Translations under genes and position numbers: made by a program
The notes under the pieces: generated by a model
The model's input: the letters and a program-made list of their open reading frames with translations, nothing else
Databases searched by the model: none
Told to the model about the DNA's origin: nothing
Shown: positions 26,928-36,131 of the stretch, piece by piece
Layout of the letters: each line of letters opens with the position of its first letter
Numbering within the stretch: position 1 is the stretch's first letter
Assembly: GCA_900768815.1 (NCBI GenBank)
Contig: CAAGEE010000018.1
Span: 1-64,000, forward strand
DNA length: 64,000 nucleotides
Direction: 5' to 3'
Source: Bacilli bacterium
GTDB lineage: Bacteria; Bacillota_I; Bacilli_A; RF39; UBA660

Positions 26928-27497
26928 ATGAAAAATTATAAATTTATATTATTTTACGTTTTATGTATATTAGCAGTTGGTTCTGTTTTTATAAAAAGTG
27001 AAAATAGTATTATTGATACTAAGTATGTCTATGCATCTAAAGAAATATTAGATGAGACTCAAGTAGAAGTTGATGATAATGATAATCATGCAGATAAAGA
27101 TGAGAATATGTCTAGGGTTGTTTTTGATGATAATAGCAATGATGAGGGAGTGGTAGATGTTTATTATGGTAAATTATCTAGGTATGGTCCTGATTGCTAC
27201 GGCTGCTCTGGTTATTTAGCAAGTGGTAATTATGTAGGTGATGGAACTATTTATTATTATGATAGTTATTATGGAAATGTTAGAATACTTGCTGGAGATA
27301 AGTCTTATCCATTTGGTACGATAGTTAGAGTAAGTTATGGTAGTGAAGTTTTCTTAGGTATTGTTTTAGATAGAGGTGGAGCAATTGGTTTTAATAGGAC
27401 TGCTTTGTTTGATTTACTTTATCCGTCTGAGTATTTAGCTAATATAGATGGTGTTAGTTATAATACTAAGTTTGAGATATTAAGGATTGGTTTTTGA
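26928..27497 (+). CDS. secreted or membrane-anchored 3D-domain protein
   Basis: 189 residues: an N-terminal hydrophobic segment (about 5-22), an acidic linker, and from about 80 a double-psi barrel like the 3D domain (YGPDCYGCSGYLASG, YYGNVRILAGDKSYPFGTIVRV, VLDRGGAIGF, FDLLYPSEYL). The Asp residues typical of 3D/MltA-like folds are present. Such proteins often act on peptidoglycan as lytic transglycosylase-like enzymes. The GGGAG ribosome site is separated from the ATG by seven T. Confidence 0.7.
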   Translation: MKNYKFILFYVLCILAVGSVFIKSENSIIDTKYVYASKEILDETQVEVDDNDNHADKDENMSRVVFDDNSNDEGVVDVYYGKLSRYGPDCYGCSGYLASGNYVGDGTIYYYDSYYGNVRILAGDKSYPFGTIVRVSYGSEVFLGIVLDRGGAIGFNRTALFDLLYPSEYLANIDGVSYNTKFEILRIGF

Positions 27498-27573
27498 TGT
27501 CAAAAAAATTCCTATTGATTTAAAACTAGGGATAGTATACAATTGTGGTAGAGAATAATTTTCTTCTTTTTAC

Positions 27574-27602
27574 TTGATAATTTCTACTTTTTGTGGTATA
27601 AT
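27574..27602 (+). promoter_or_regulatory. strong promoter of AMP-forming ligase
   Basis: TTGATA, 17 bases including TGG, TATAAT: both -35 and extended -10 are good. Confidence 0.88.
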
Positions 27603-27632
27603 AAGCGGCAATTAGAGGGAGTTGGATATAGT

Positions 27633-29624
27633 ATGAATAGAGATATATTAGAATCTATCGTAAGAAAAGCAGCAGAAAGTTCGGGAATACAACTTGATAA
27701 TGATGAAATTTCTCAAATGGTAGATAGAACTGAACAAAGATTGAATAAGGAATTAACTGGATATGGAAAGATAGATAGACCATATGAACAATTTTATTCT
27801 CCTGATGCTCTTGTAGATAATTTTGAATATGAGCGTCTTGGTTCTTTTGCAATTAAACAATGTCTTAAAAATGGTGATAAGGTTGCTTATGAATGTGGGA
27901 AGAAAGTGACTTTTAATGAAATGGCCGATAATATAATGAAGTGCGCATCAGCTTTACGTGCTCAAGGTGTTAATTCTGGAGATATTGTTGTAATGGATTG
28001 TCTTGCCACTCCAGAAACTATAACTACTTTTTTTGCAATAAATTTATTAGGAGCGGTTGTTAGACCCATTGATCCTATTAGTAGTGTTGAAACTGTAAAG
28101 AAAATTATAAATGAATCTGATTCTAAAATGATTATAACAATCAGTCCAAAGTATTGTGAATTAAAACAATTGTTTGGTGTTACGCCATTAAAGAAAATGG
28201 TTTGTTTACCAGTAAGTGAAAATGTATTTTTCTTGAAGAAAAAAGATAAGATAAAATTAAAGTTTGCTGAGACTTTATCAGATTCTTTTATTAAGTTATC
28301 TGGTAGTGATAAATGTATTTTATGGGAAAGATTAATGGCTCCATACTCAAATTTTGAAACTTCTATTAATGATTTACAAGTTCCATTTGATTCTAATGGT
28401 TGGGCAGCAATTTTTTCTACATCTGGTTCTACTGGAGAACCAAGAGGTGTTGTTATTACTAATGAAAATTTACTTTCATCAGTATATAAACAGAATGCCG
28501 CTCAATTTGATATAGATTCTTCTGATACGTTGTTTAATCCGATGCCAACTCATAGTTCATATTTCTGGAACGATATTTTGTTAGCAATGTTATATGGAGT
28601 AACAACTACTTTAAGTCCAGTATTTGATGCTGAACTTAGTTCTGAACAAATTATAAAGTCAAATTGTTCCATTGTTTTGTCTGGTCCAATTTTAATCGAT
28701 AAATTATGTGATTATGTAATAGATAAAAATGTAAAAAATCTTAAGGTTGAGTTATCAAAGATTAGACATTTGATTTCTGGTGGTGATCTTTTACTACTAG
28801 ATACTGAAAGAAAAGGAAATTCTATTTTGAAATCAAAAGGTTCAACTGCTGTTGTAGAAAATGCTCTTGGTACTTCTGAACTTTCAGGACCAGCAATGAT
28901 TCCTAATGGTGTTATGAGAGATAAAACTTCTTATAGAGAAGGTTCAGTTGGACTTGTCCTTCCTGGTAATGTAGTTTCGATTTTCAAATATGATGAGGAT
29001 GGCGCTGAAAGGGACATTTTGGAAGAAAAATATAATGATGGACTTTTATATTATGAAATTGGTGAAATATGCTTTAGTTGTGATAATCCTACTTTATTTT
29101 CTGAATATTACAATAATCAAGCAGCTACAGATGCGGTTAAAATTATGCATACAGATGGTACTTGGTGGTATCATACTGGGGATTTGGGTTATATGGAACC
29201 AACTGGTCATATGTTTTGTACTGGTAGAAAATCTGGTTTGATAGTTAGAGATGGTCATAAAATTTGGGCAAAAAAAATAGAAAAAGTTGTAAAAGACATT
29301 GATGGAGTTGATGATTGCGCGGTAATTGGTGTACCAGATGACCATGATAAAGAAGTTCCGGCATGTTTTGTCTCTTTTAGAGAGGATTGTGGTGTTGAAC
29401 AAAAAGAAAAGGTAAAAACTGTTATTCAATCTAGTGTTATGTCGGCACTTGATGAAAAACATGTTCCAAAATATATAGATGAACTTGATACTATTCCACG
29501 AAATTTAATGATGAAGGTTAAGGTTGGAGAATTAAAAAAGATTTTTGATAATGAACATAATCATAGTTCTGATAATTCTTCTACTTATACAAAAGTTAGA
29601 AGTACAAAAAATTCAAATATTTAA
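27633..29624 (+). CDS. acyl-CoA synthetase-like AMP-forming ligase (ANL superfamily)
   Basis: 663 residues. ATP/AMP motif A3 STSGSTGEPRGV is near 263, ALGTSELSG near 415, YHTGDLG (A7) near 515, TGRKSGLIVRDGHKIW (A8) near 532, and a C-terminal PRNLMMKVK with the likely catalytic Lys. It should adenylate a carboxylic acid. Whether it then loads CoA, a carrier protein or something else cannot be told. An extra N-terminal helical segment of about 50 residues precedes the usual domain. The ATG at 27633 follows AGAGGGAG; the upstream frame holds the promoter. It is monocistronic. Confidence 0.8.
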   Translation: MNRDILESIVRKAAESSGIQLDNDEISQMVDRTEQRLNKELTGYGKIDRPYEQFYSPDALVDNFEYERLGSFAIKQCLKNGDKVAYECGKKVTFNEMADNIMKCASALRAQGVNSGDIVVMDCLATPETITTFFAINLLGAVVRPIDPISSVETVKKIINESDSKMIITISPKYCELKQLFGVTPLKKMVCLPVSENVFFLKKKDKIKLKFAETLSDSFIKLSGSDKCILWERLMAPYSNFETSINDLQVPFDSNGWAAIFSTSGSTGEPRGVVITNENLLSSVYKQNAAQFDIDSSDTLFNPMPTHSSYFWNDILLAMLYGVTTTLSPVFDAELSSEQIIKSNCSIVLSGPILIDKLCDYVIDKNVKNLKVELSKIRHLISGGDLLLLDTERKGNSILKSKGSTAVVENALGTSELSGPAMIPNGVMRDKTSYREGSVGLVLPGNVVSIFKYDEDGAERDILEEKYNDGLLYYEIGEICFSCDNPTLFSEYYNNQAATDAVKIMHTDGTWWYHTGDLGYMEPTGHMFCTGRKSGLIVRDGHKIWAKKIEKVVKDIDGVDDCAVIGVPDDHDKEVPACFVSFREDCGVEQKEKVKTVIQSSVMSALDEKHVPKYIDELDTIPRNLMMKVKVGELKKIFDNEHNHSSDNSSTYTKVRSTKNSNI

Positions 29625-29636
29625 TATGTTATTGAT

Positions 29637-29665
29637 GATATACATTTTTATGTATATCTTTTTTT
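29637..29665 (+). terminator. ligase gene terminator
   Basis: GATATACAT-TTTT-ATGTATATC then T7; perfect 9-bp stem. Confidence 0.92.
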
Positions 29666-29735
29666 ATAATAGAAAGTAATAATTTACACAAAATTTAAAA
29701 TATGTTACAATTACTCTAGAATAGAGGGTGTAATA

Positions 29736-31952
29736 ATGGTTAATATCTCTTTTTCAGCTTGTAGCTTGGTCTTTTCTTTAATTTTACTTGTTGTTTATTT
29801 TTCAAAAGAAAGAATAAGTAATAAAGAAACAAAAATATTTTCAAAGATATTAATTTGTACTGTGCTAGGAATAATTATAGAAATAATTTGTTATTTTTTC
29901 AGAATTAATAATTATGGTGCTAATGATTTACTTTATATTATTATTAATAAATTAATTTTGATTTATTATATTTGGTGGGGAACTTTACTCTTAATTTATG
30001 TAAATATTATTTCTTCAAAAGAAAAGTATAATAAATATTTTATGATTTTTTGCTGGTTGTTATCTTTTATTGTTTTGATTTTAAAATTAGATTTTGTATT
30101 AATTAATAATTTGTTGATTCCGTCTGGTCCATCTTTAATTTTTGTTTATGGAACATCAGGTGTTTATATAATGATTGCTGTTATAACAATGCTTACTAAT
30201 TTTAAAAGAAATTTATTAAAAAAGTATTTTCCATTGTTGGGGTTTGTTTTATTTGGTTCAATTGCTATGGTAGTACAAATTATCAAACCACAATTATTAT
30301 TGATAACATTTGTACATACAATTATTATTTATTTGATGTATTTCACAATTGAAAACCCTGATATGAAAATGGTTGAACAGTTGGAAAAGGCAAAGAATGA
30401 AGCTGATAGGGCTAATAGGGCTAAGACTGAGTTTTTATCTAGTATGTCTCATGAGATTAGGACTCCTTTAAATGCTATTGTTGGTTTTAGTGATTGTATT
30501 GTTAATTCTAGTAGTTTAGCTGATGCTAAAGAGAATGCTAAGGATATAGTTAATGCTTCTAAAACATTACTTGAAATTGTTAATGGTATTTTGGATATTT
30601 CTAAGATTGAGTCTGGTAAGATGGAACTTGTTTGTATATCTTATGACTCTAGAGCAGCTTTTAGAGAGGTTGCTAATTTACTTATTCCTAAAATGGAGGA
30701 GAAGGGGCTTAAGTTTTCTTCTTATATAGCTCCTGATGTACCTGCTGTTTTATATGGAGATGTTAATAATGTAAAGAAAATTATTACTAATTTATTATCT
30801 AATGCAGTTAAATATACGGATAAAGGATTTATTAGATATGAAGTTAGTTGTGTTAATGATGGAGATATATCTCGTTTAGTTATATCAGTAGAAGACTCTG
30901 GTAGGGGTATTAAACAAGATGCTATTAAAAATTTGTTTTCTAAGTTTCAAAGACTTGATGAGGATAAAAATAGTACCATAGAGGGTACTGGATTAGGTCT
31001 TGCAATTACTAAGCAATTAATAGATTTAATGGGTGGACAAATAGCTGTTCATACTGTATATGGATCTGGATCTAAGTTTACAGTTATGATACCACAAAAG
31101 ATTAGTACAGAAGTTATAAAAATAGAATCTGAAATAGAAAAGCCTAAAGTTATACAAAAAGATATAGATTTAGCTGCTGCTAAAATACTAATAGTTGATG
31201 ATAATAATTTAAATTTAAAAGTTGCGTCTAAATTACTTGAAAAACAAGGGGCTAACAATATTACTTGTGTTAATTCTGGGTTTGATTGTTTGGATAGGAT
31301 TAGTATGGGGGAAAAGTATGATCTTATATTTATGGATGATATGATGCCTAAGATGTCTGGAAAAGAGACATTCCTTAAACTAAAAGCAATTCCGGGATTT
31401 ATTACTCCAGTAGTAGCTTTAACTGCAAATGCTATTTCTGGCTCTAAGGAAGAATATTTGAAAGTTGGTTTTAGTGATTATTTGGCTAAGCCAATAGAAA
31501 AAAGTGAATTAACTAGAGTACTTAATTCTGTATTAAAAGAGAAAGAAAATGTGGTTTCTACTGTTACTGTTGTTGATAATAAAGATTTAGATGAAAAAAA
31601 TGAAACTAAGGAAGAATATTTACGAAGAAATGGTGTAAATGTTGATAAAGCTTTAGAGTTACTTGGTGATATGAACATGTATGAAGTTACATTAAAAGAT
31701 TTTTTAAATTCAATTGATAGTAAGTGGACAAATATAAAGAAATATAAGGAAGAAGGAGACTTAGCTAATTATTCAGTAGAGGTACATTCATTGAAAAGCG
31801 ATTGTAAATACTTAGGTTTTACTAAGTTAGCTAATATTAGTTTTTTACATGAATTAAAAAGTAAAGATGGGGATAAGGAATATATAGATAAACATTTTAG
31901 TGATTTGGAAGATGCTTATAATGTCGCAATTAAAATTATGAAGGGAGTGTAA
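29736..31952 (+). CDS. hybrid sensor histidine kinase with receiver and Hpt domains
   Basis: 738 residues. About seven N-terminal membrane helices (1-205) are followed by a coiled linker, HisKA with His near 240 (SSMSHEIRTPLNAI), and a HATPase domain (NLLSNAVKY, EDSGRGI, GTGLGLAI). A receiver follows with the phospho-Asp near 533 (LIFMDDMMPKMSG), then a C-terminal Hpt domain with His near 684 (VHSLKSDCKYLG). This is a full phosphorelay in one chain, as in BarA- or TorS-type kinases. The membrane sensor is of unknown ligand. No partner response regulator is encoded next to it. GAGGGTG precedes the ATG. Confidence 0.93.
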   Translation: MVNISFSACSLVFSLILLVVYFSKERISNKETKIFSKILICTVLGIIIEIICYFFRINNYGANDLLYIIINKLILIYYIWWGTLLLIYVNIISSKEKYNKYFMIFCWLLSFIVLILKLDFVLINNLLIPSGPSLIFVYGTSGVYIMIAVITMLTNFKRNLLKKYFPLLGFVLFGSIAMVVQIIKPQLLLITFVHTIIIYLMYFTIENPDMKMVEQLEKAKNEADRANRAKTEFLSSMSHEIRTPLNAIVGFSDCIVNSSSLADAKENAKDIVNASKTLLEIVNGILDISKIESGKMELVCISYDSRAAFREVANLLIPKMEEKGLKFSSYIAPDVPAVLYGDVNNVKKIITNLLSNAVKYTDKGFIRYEVSCVNDGDISRLVISVEDSGRGIKQDAIKNLFSKFQRLDEDKNSTIEGTGLGLAITKQLIDLMGGQIAVHTVYGSGSKFTVMIPQKISTEVIKIESEIEKPKVIQKDIDLAAAKILIVDDNNLNLKVASKLLEKQGANNITCVNSGFDCLDRISMGEKYDLIFMDDMMPKMSGKETFLKLKAIPGFITPVVALTANAISGSKEEYLKVGFSDYLAKPIEKSELTRVLNSVLKEKENVVSTVTVVDNKDLDEKNETKEEYLRRNGVNVDKALELLGDMNMYEVTLKDFLNSIDSKWTNIKKYKEEGDLANYSVEVHSLKSDCKYLGFTKLANISFLHELKSKDGDKEYIDKHFSDLEDAYNVAIKIMKGV

Positions 31953-31964
31953 ACTCTCTTTTTT
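31943..31964 (+). terminator. histidine kinase terminator
   Basis: GGGAGT-GTAA-ACTCTC (one G-U) then T6, overlapping the stop codon. Confidence 0.75.
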
Positions 31965-32019
31965 CTTTTTTTAGTTTGAGTTATAATTAAAATATACTAT
32001 TTGAAAGAGGTTAGACATA

Positions 32020-34176
32020 ATGAATGAAATGATTATTAATGAGATTGCTAATGACTTGGGAGTGAGTACTAAACAAGTTATAGTGGTGTTAGAATTACTT
32101 AGTGAGGGTAATACTATACCTTTTATAGCAAGGTATAGAAAAGAGGCTACTGGGGCTTTAGATGAAGAAGAAATTAGAAAAATTAATGAGGTTTATGAGT
32201 ACCAAATTAATTTATTAAAACGTAAAGAAGATGTTATACGTTTAATAGATGAGAAGGGACTTCTTACTGATGAGTTAAGAGATTCTATTTTGAAATGTAG
32301 TAAGTTAGTAGAAGTTGAGGATTTATATAGACCATATAAAGAAAAGAAAAAGACTAAGGCAACTGAGGCTATTGCTTTAGGACTTGAACCTTTAGCAAAG
32401 ATGATTATGAGTTTTCCTATAAATGGTACTTTGGAAGACTTAGCTAGTAAGTTTGTAAAAGAAGATTTACCGGTTGAGAAGTGTATTGAAGGAGCTAAGT
32501 ATATTATTGCTGAATGGATTAGTGATAATGCTAGTTATCGTAAATGGATACGTAGTTATTTTTATAAGAATGGTATAATTAGTTCTACTAAGAAAAAGGG
32601 TGAAGATATAGATAATACTAAAATATATGAGATGTATTATTCTTATCAAGAACCAGTTAAATATATTAAACCTCATAGAATACTTGCTTTAAATAGAGGA
32701 GAAAATGAGAAAGTGCTTAATGTTAGCATTGATATAGATAAAGATGGCATTTTATCTTACTTAGAGAAAAAACTTATTAAAAATGATAAGTCTTTTGTAG
32801 TTGATACTGTAAAAGAGGCAATACTTGATTCTTATAAGAGATTAATTGCTCCTTCTATTGAAAGAGAAATTAGAAGTGATTTAACTGAGGTTGGAGAAGA
32901 GGCTGCTATTGATAATTTTGGAAAGAATTTAGAGTCTTTACTTTTAACTCCTCCTATGAAGGAAAGAGTAGTTTTAGCTTTTGATCCAGGTTTTGTTAAT
33001 GGATGTAAACTTGCTGTTGTTGATAAGAATGGAAAGTATTTGGATTCCACTGTTATTAAACCATTTTTAAATGGTAATACTGAAGAAAGAGTTCGTTTAT
33101 CTAAAGAGGTTGTTGTACAACTTATAAAAAAATATAATGTATCGATTATTGCAATTGGTAATGGTACGGCTTCGCGAGAATCTGAGAAGTTTTGTGCAGA
33201 TATGATTAAGGAATATAACTTAGATTGTAAGTATGTAATTGTATCTGAGGCTGGTGCTTCTATTTATAGTGCTTCTCCTATTGCGATAGAGGAATTTCCT
33301 GATTTGGCGGTTGAGAAGAGAAGTGCAGTTAGTATAGGTAGAAGATTACAAGATCCTTTAGCTGAACTTGTAAAGATTCCCCCAGATGGTATTGGTGTTG
33401 GGTTGTATCAACATGATGTTTCACAGAAGAAATTATCTAGTTCGTTAGACTTTGTAGTTGAGAAGTGTGTAAATAGTGTTGGGGTTAATATTAATACGGC
33501 CTCTCCATCATTATTAAAATATGTTTCTGGTATTACGAAGAAGGCTATTGAGAAGATAATTGAGTATCGTGAGAAAATTGGTAAAATTACTTCTCGAGAT
33601 GAAATTAAAAAGAAGAAATTATTATCTGATAAAGCTTATGAACAAGCGATTGGTTTTTTAAGAGTAGTTGATGGAGATAATATTTTAGACTCAACAGCAA
33701 TTCATCCAGAAAGTTATGATGTCGCATTAAAGATACTAAGTGATTTAGATTGTAGTATGGATATGATTGGTAAAGAGGAATTAGTTAAGAAACTTGATAA
33801 TATTAACTTAGAAAAATATAAAGATAAGATTGGTACTGATATTTATACTTTAGAAGATGTTATTGCTTCTTTAAAGAAACCTAATCTAGATCCTAGAGAT
33901 GAAATGCCACAACCATTGCTTAAGAGTGATGTTTTAGATATTAAAGACTTAACTATTGGTATGAAGTTACAAGGTACTGTTAGAAATGTAGTTGACTTTG
34001 GAGCATTTATAGATATTGGACTTCATAATGATGGACTTGCTCATATTTCTAAACTTACAACTAAGTATATTAAACATCCAAGTGAAGTAGTTAGTGTTGG
34101 AGATATAGTTGATTGTTATGTGGAAGATATTTCGTTAGAAAAAGGTAAAGTTAGTTTAAGTTTATTACCTAGGTAA
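32020..34176 (+). CDS. tex: Tex-family RNA-binding transcription accessory protein
   Basis: 718 residues with the Tex order: N-terminal helical domain (NTIPFIARYRKEATGALDEEEIR), YqgF RNase H-like domain (VLAFDPGFVNGCKLAVVD near 317), helix-hairpin-helix pair (VNINTASPSLLKYVSGI), and C-terminal S1 domain (GMKLQGTVRNVVDFGAFIDIG). It binds RNA and RNA polymerase. AGAGG precedes the ATG. Confidence 0.96.
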   Translation: MNEMIINEIANDLGVSTKQVIVVLELLSEGNTIPFIARYRKEATGALDEEEIRKINEVYEYQINLLKRKEDVIRLIDEKGLLTDELRDSILKCSKLVEVEDLYRPYKEKKKTKATEAIALGLEPLAKMIMSFPINGTLEDLASKFVKEDLPVEKCIEGAKYIIAEWISDNASYRKWIRSYFYKNGIISSTKKKGEDIDNTKIYEMYYSYQEPVKYIKPHRILALNRGENEKVLNVSIDIDKDGILSYLEKKLIKNDKSFVVDTVKEAILDSYKRLIAPSIEREIRSDLTEVGEEAAIDNFGKNLESLLLTPPMKERVVLAFDPGFVNGCKLAVVDKNGKYLDSTVIKPFLNGNTEERVRLSKEVVVQLIKKYNVSIIAIGNGTASRESEKFCADMIKEYNLDCKYVIVSEAGASIYSASPIAIEEFPDLAVEKRSAVSIGRRLQDPLAELVKIPPDGIGVGLYQHDVSQKKLSSSLDFVVEKCVNSVGVNINTASPSLLKYVSGITKKAIEKIIEYREKIGKITSRDEIKKKKLLSDKAYEQAIGFLRVVDGDNILDSTAIHPESYDVALKILSDLDCSMDMIGKEELVKKLDNINLEKYKDKIGTDIYTLEDVIASLKKPNLDPRDEMPQPLLKSDVLDIKDLTIGMKLQGTVRNVVDFGAFIDIGLHNDGLAHISKLTTKYIKHPSEVVSVGDIVDCYVEDISLEKGKVSLSLLPR

Positions 34177-34204
34177 AAATATGTATTTGTATACATATTT
34201 TTTT
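34177..34204 (+). terminator. tex terminator
   Basis: AAATATGTAT-TTGT-ATACATATTT, 10-bp stem, then T4. The next promoter starts two bases later. Confidence 0.85.
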
Positions 34205-34205
34205 G

Positions 34206-34214
34206 TGATATAAT
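34206..34214 (+). promoter_or_regulatory. extended -10 promoter of prepilin gene
   Basis: TG-A-TATAAT directly after the tex terminator. Confidence 0.65.
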
Positions 34215-34239
34215 TACTTTAAGATAGAGGTTGGTTTTT

Positions 34240-35370
34240 ATGAAAAAAGTAAATAATAAAGGTTTTACTTTGATTGAACTTTTAGTAACTATAACTATTA
34301 TGGGTATTATAACTATATTAGCATTACCAGAAGTACAACAATTACAAAATAAAAACAGGGAGAAGAAATTTCTTACTTATAGAGATTCTTTAATTAATTA
34401 TGCTAAATTATATGTAGATTCTAATAGTGCTGATTTATTTGGCTATTCAACATCTGGCTGTGCTGATATTTCTTTTGCGGAGTTAAAAGTTAAAGCTTTA
34501 GCAAAGGATTATATGAATGACAATACTTCTTGTAATGATCCACAAACTTATGTTCATGTAGAGAGAAAAAATGGGGTTGATTCTTATAAAGCATTTTTAA
34601 AGTGTTCTGGAAATGGTAGTGTTAAGTATCAGTCTGAAAATCCGATTACATGTAATAATGGTGGTGGAGTCGTTCCTACAGGGGATTTTACTGCTAGGGT
34701 TTCGGCTTCTTCAGATGGTACTTGGGTTAGAAAAAGAGATGTTACGATTGAGTTGTCTTCTACTATAGGCTTTGTCTCTAATGTGACAATGTCATATTAC
34801 CTTGCTACTGATGCAACTGGTACTTCACCGGTTCCTAATACTGGAGGAACTGTTGCTTTTGGAAATAAAGTTGGTGTTAAATCATTGGTAAAAACGGTAC
34901 CTGTTCAAGGGGTTAATGGAAAACTATTTTTTATTGCTAAGCCATTACGTGTTGTTGATGTAAATGGGGCATCTTTTACGGATGATGTAGCAACAGGGGA
35001 GTTATTGTTTGATAATCAGCCTCCTAAATTAAAGTCAGCTGAACAAGTTGAGTTAAGACATCTGCTTATTAAATATCAACATGTAAAAATTGATTTTGAG
35101 GAAAATGAATCTGATATTGTAAAGTGGACTTATGCTTATCCTGATAATACGATTGTTGAAAAAGAATATATGTTTGGAACAATATCTTATTTAGCAAATG
35201 CATGGTATGAAAATGATTTTAATAATAAGAGTAATACTTTTAAAAATGGTTATCATTGGTTTTATACATCACCATTTACGAATAAAGCAACCAATAAAAG
35301 AGTAATTATAAGAGCATATGATGCGGCTGGTAATGTTGGTGAAATTGAGACATATGTTACAGTTAAATAG
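34240..35370 (+). CDS. type IV prepilin-like protein with Ig-like C terminus
   Basis: 376 residues. The N terminus is a textbook class III signal, KG|FTLIELLVTITIMGI, with Glu at +5 and a hydrophobic helix, so it should be cut by a prepilin peptidase. A helical pilin-like part with Cys residues follows to about 140. Two beta-rich modules come next, the second (after DNQPPKLKS) like bacterial Ig repeats. It is far longer than an ordinary major pilin and resembles minor pilins with a displayed domain. No pilus motor, peptidase or other pilin gene is in the window. The ATG at 34240 is preferred over TTG 34231, which lies next to the AGAGG ribosome site. Confidence 0.8.
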   Translation: MKKVNNKGFTLIELLVTITIMGIITILALPEVQQLQNKNREKKFLTYRDSLINYAKLYVDSNSADLFGYSTSGCADISFAELKVKALAKDYMNDNTSCNDPQTYVHVERKNGVDSYKAFLKCSGNGSVKYQSENPITCNNGGGVVPTGDFTARVSASSDGTWVRKRDVTIELSSTIGFVSNVTMSYYLATDATGTSPVPNTGGTVAFGNKVGVKSLVKTVPVQGVNGKLFFIAKPLRVVDVNGASFTDDVATGELLFDNQPPKLKSAEQVELRHLLIKYQHVKIDFEENESDIVKWTYAYPDNTIVEKEYMFGTISYLANAWYENDFNNKSNTFKNGYHWFYTSPFTNKATNKRVIIRAYDAAGNVGEIETYVTVK

Positions 35371-35371
35371 T

Positions 35372-35400
35372 AAAAGTAGAAGAGTGTTCTTCTACTTTTT
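35372..35400. terminator. bidirectional terminator
   Basis: AAAAGTAGAAGA-GTGT-TCTTCTACTTTT, perfect 12-bp stem between convergent genes. Confidence 0.9.
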
Positions 35401-36018
35401 GATTATAATAGTATTTTTATTTTTTTCGATAGTACCTTCTTTTTCTAACTTGTTTAATTCACGCATTAAGTTACTTCTATCAACAACTATATATTCAGCA
35501 ATAGCTTTGTAAGAAGTAGTTACTTTAAATACTTTGTCTTTATTCATTCTTTGTTTTAAGAAATAGATGATTTTATCACGGACAGTTTTTTGTGATAAGA
35601 GCTCTATTTTTTCATTTTGTTTACGATTGTCTTTTATAAGTAAATCAAATAAAGTAATTACTAAGTTGTTGTGGAAAGGGCAACCTTTATTACAGTTTTT
35701 TAGGATGGTGTAATAGTCAATGAAAATTACTTCGGTTTCATTATTACTAATAATATATATTTCATCTTCAGAATGCTGAAAAAACAAATTAGAGAAGATA
35801 TCATCCTCTTTTAATTCTCTCATAATAGTAGTGTTACCATTAATATCAGTTTTTATAATAGAAGCTTTTCCGTAAGTTATAAAACCAATTTGTTTTTTAG
35901 TAGAAAAGTTACTTATTATTAATTGTTTATTTGTGTATATTTTTTTAGATATGTTGACACAGTTTGACAAGTTTTTTTTGAAGTATATTATTTTGTCTTT
36001 TTCAATAGTTTCAATCAT
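35392..36018 (-). CDS. Crp/Fnr-family transcription regulator
   Basis: 208 residues: an N-terminal cyclic-nucleotide-binding-like barrel (about 15-115), a dimer helix, and a C-terminal Crp-type winged helix (KVTTSYKAIAEYIVVDRSNLMRELNKLEKEGTIEKNKNTIIIKK). The cNMP-binding Arg/Glu signature is not evident, and a Cys pair (NCNKGC) occurs near residue 110. An oxygen or redox signal is therefore possible but unproven. It is divergent from nrdD and shares a palindrome with it. AAGGACTGATTAAA precedes the ATG. Confidence 0.88.
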   Translation of the reverse strand: MIETIEKDKIIYFKKNLSNCVNISKKIYTNKQLIISNFSTKKQIGFITYGKASIIKTDINGNTTIMRELKEDDIFSNLFFQHSEDEIYIISNNETEVIFIDYYTILKNCNKGCPFHNNLVITLFDLLIKDNRKQNEKIELLSQKTVRDKIIYFLKQRMNKDKVFKVTTSYKAIAEYIVVDRSNLMRELNKLEKEGTIEKNKNTIIIKK

Positions 36019-36040
36019 TTTAATCAGTCCTTATATTTTT

Positions 36041-36069
36041 ATTTTAACAAATTTTTGTATTAGTTGCAA
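36041..36069 (-). promoter_or_regulatory. promoter of the Crp/Fnr gene, -35 inside the palindrome
   Basis: On the minus strand, TTGCAA (36069-36064), 17 bases, TAAAAT (36046-36041). The -35 box is half of the palindrome. Confidence 0.65.
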
Positions 36070-36076
36070 ATGCAAC
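36063..36076. promoter_or_regulatory. FNR-type palindromic operator
   Basis: GTTGC-AAAT-GCAAC, a perfect 5-4-5 inverted repeat with the same geometry as FNR sites (TTGAT-4-ATCAA). Its centre is about 42 bases before the predicted nrdD start of transcription. Confidence 0.65.
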
Positions 36077-36099
36077 AGTTATATTTATTTTTGTTAGGG

Positions 36100-36105
36100 T
36101 AGAAT
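36100..36105 (+). promoter_or_regulatory. -10 box of the nrdD operon
   Basis: TAGAAT with no -35 box at the right distance, as expected for an activator-dependent promoter. Start of transcription would be near 36112. Confidence 0.5.
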
Positions 36106-36131
36106 TTTATACATAGAGTAGGAGAAGTATT

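Noticed and set aside
29094..29462. Long open frame on the minus strand inside the AMP-forming ligase gene
   Set aside because: It is a shadow of conserved coding sequence with no ribosome site and no recognisable protein.
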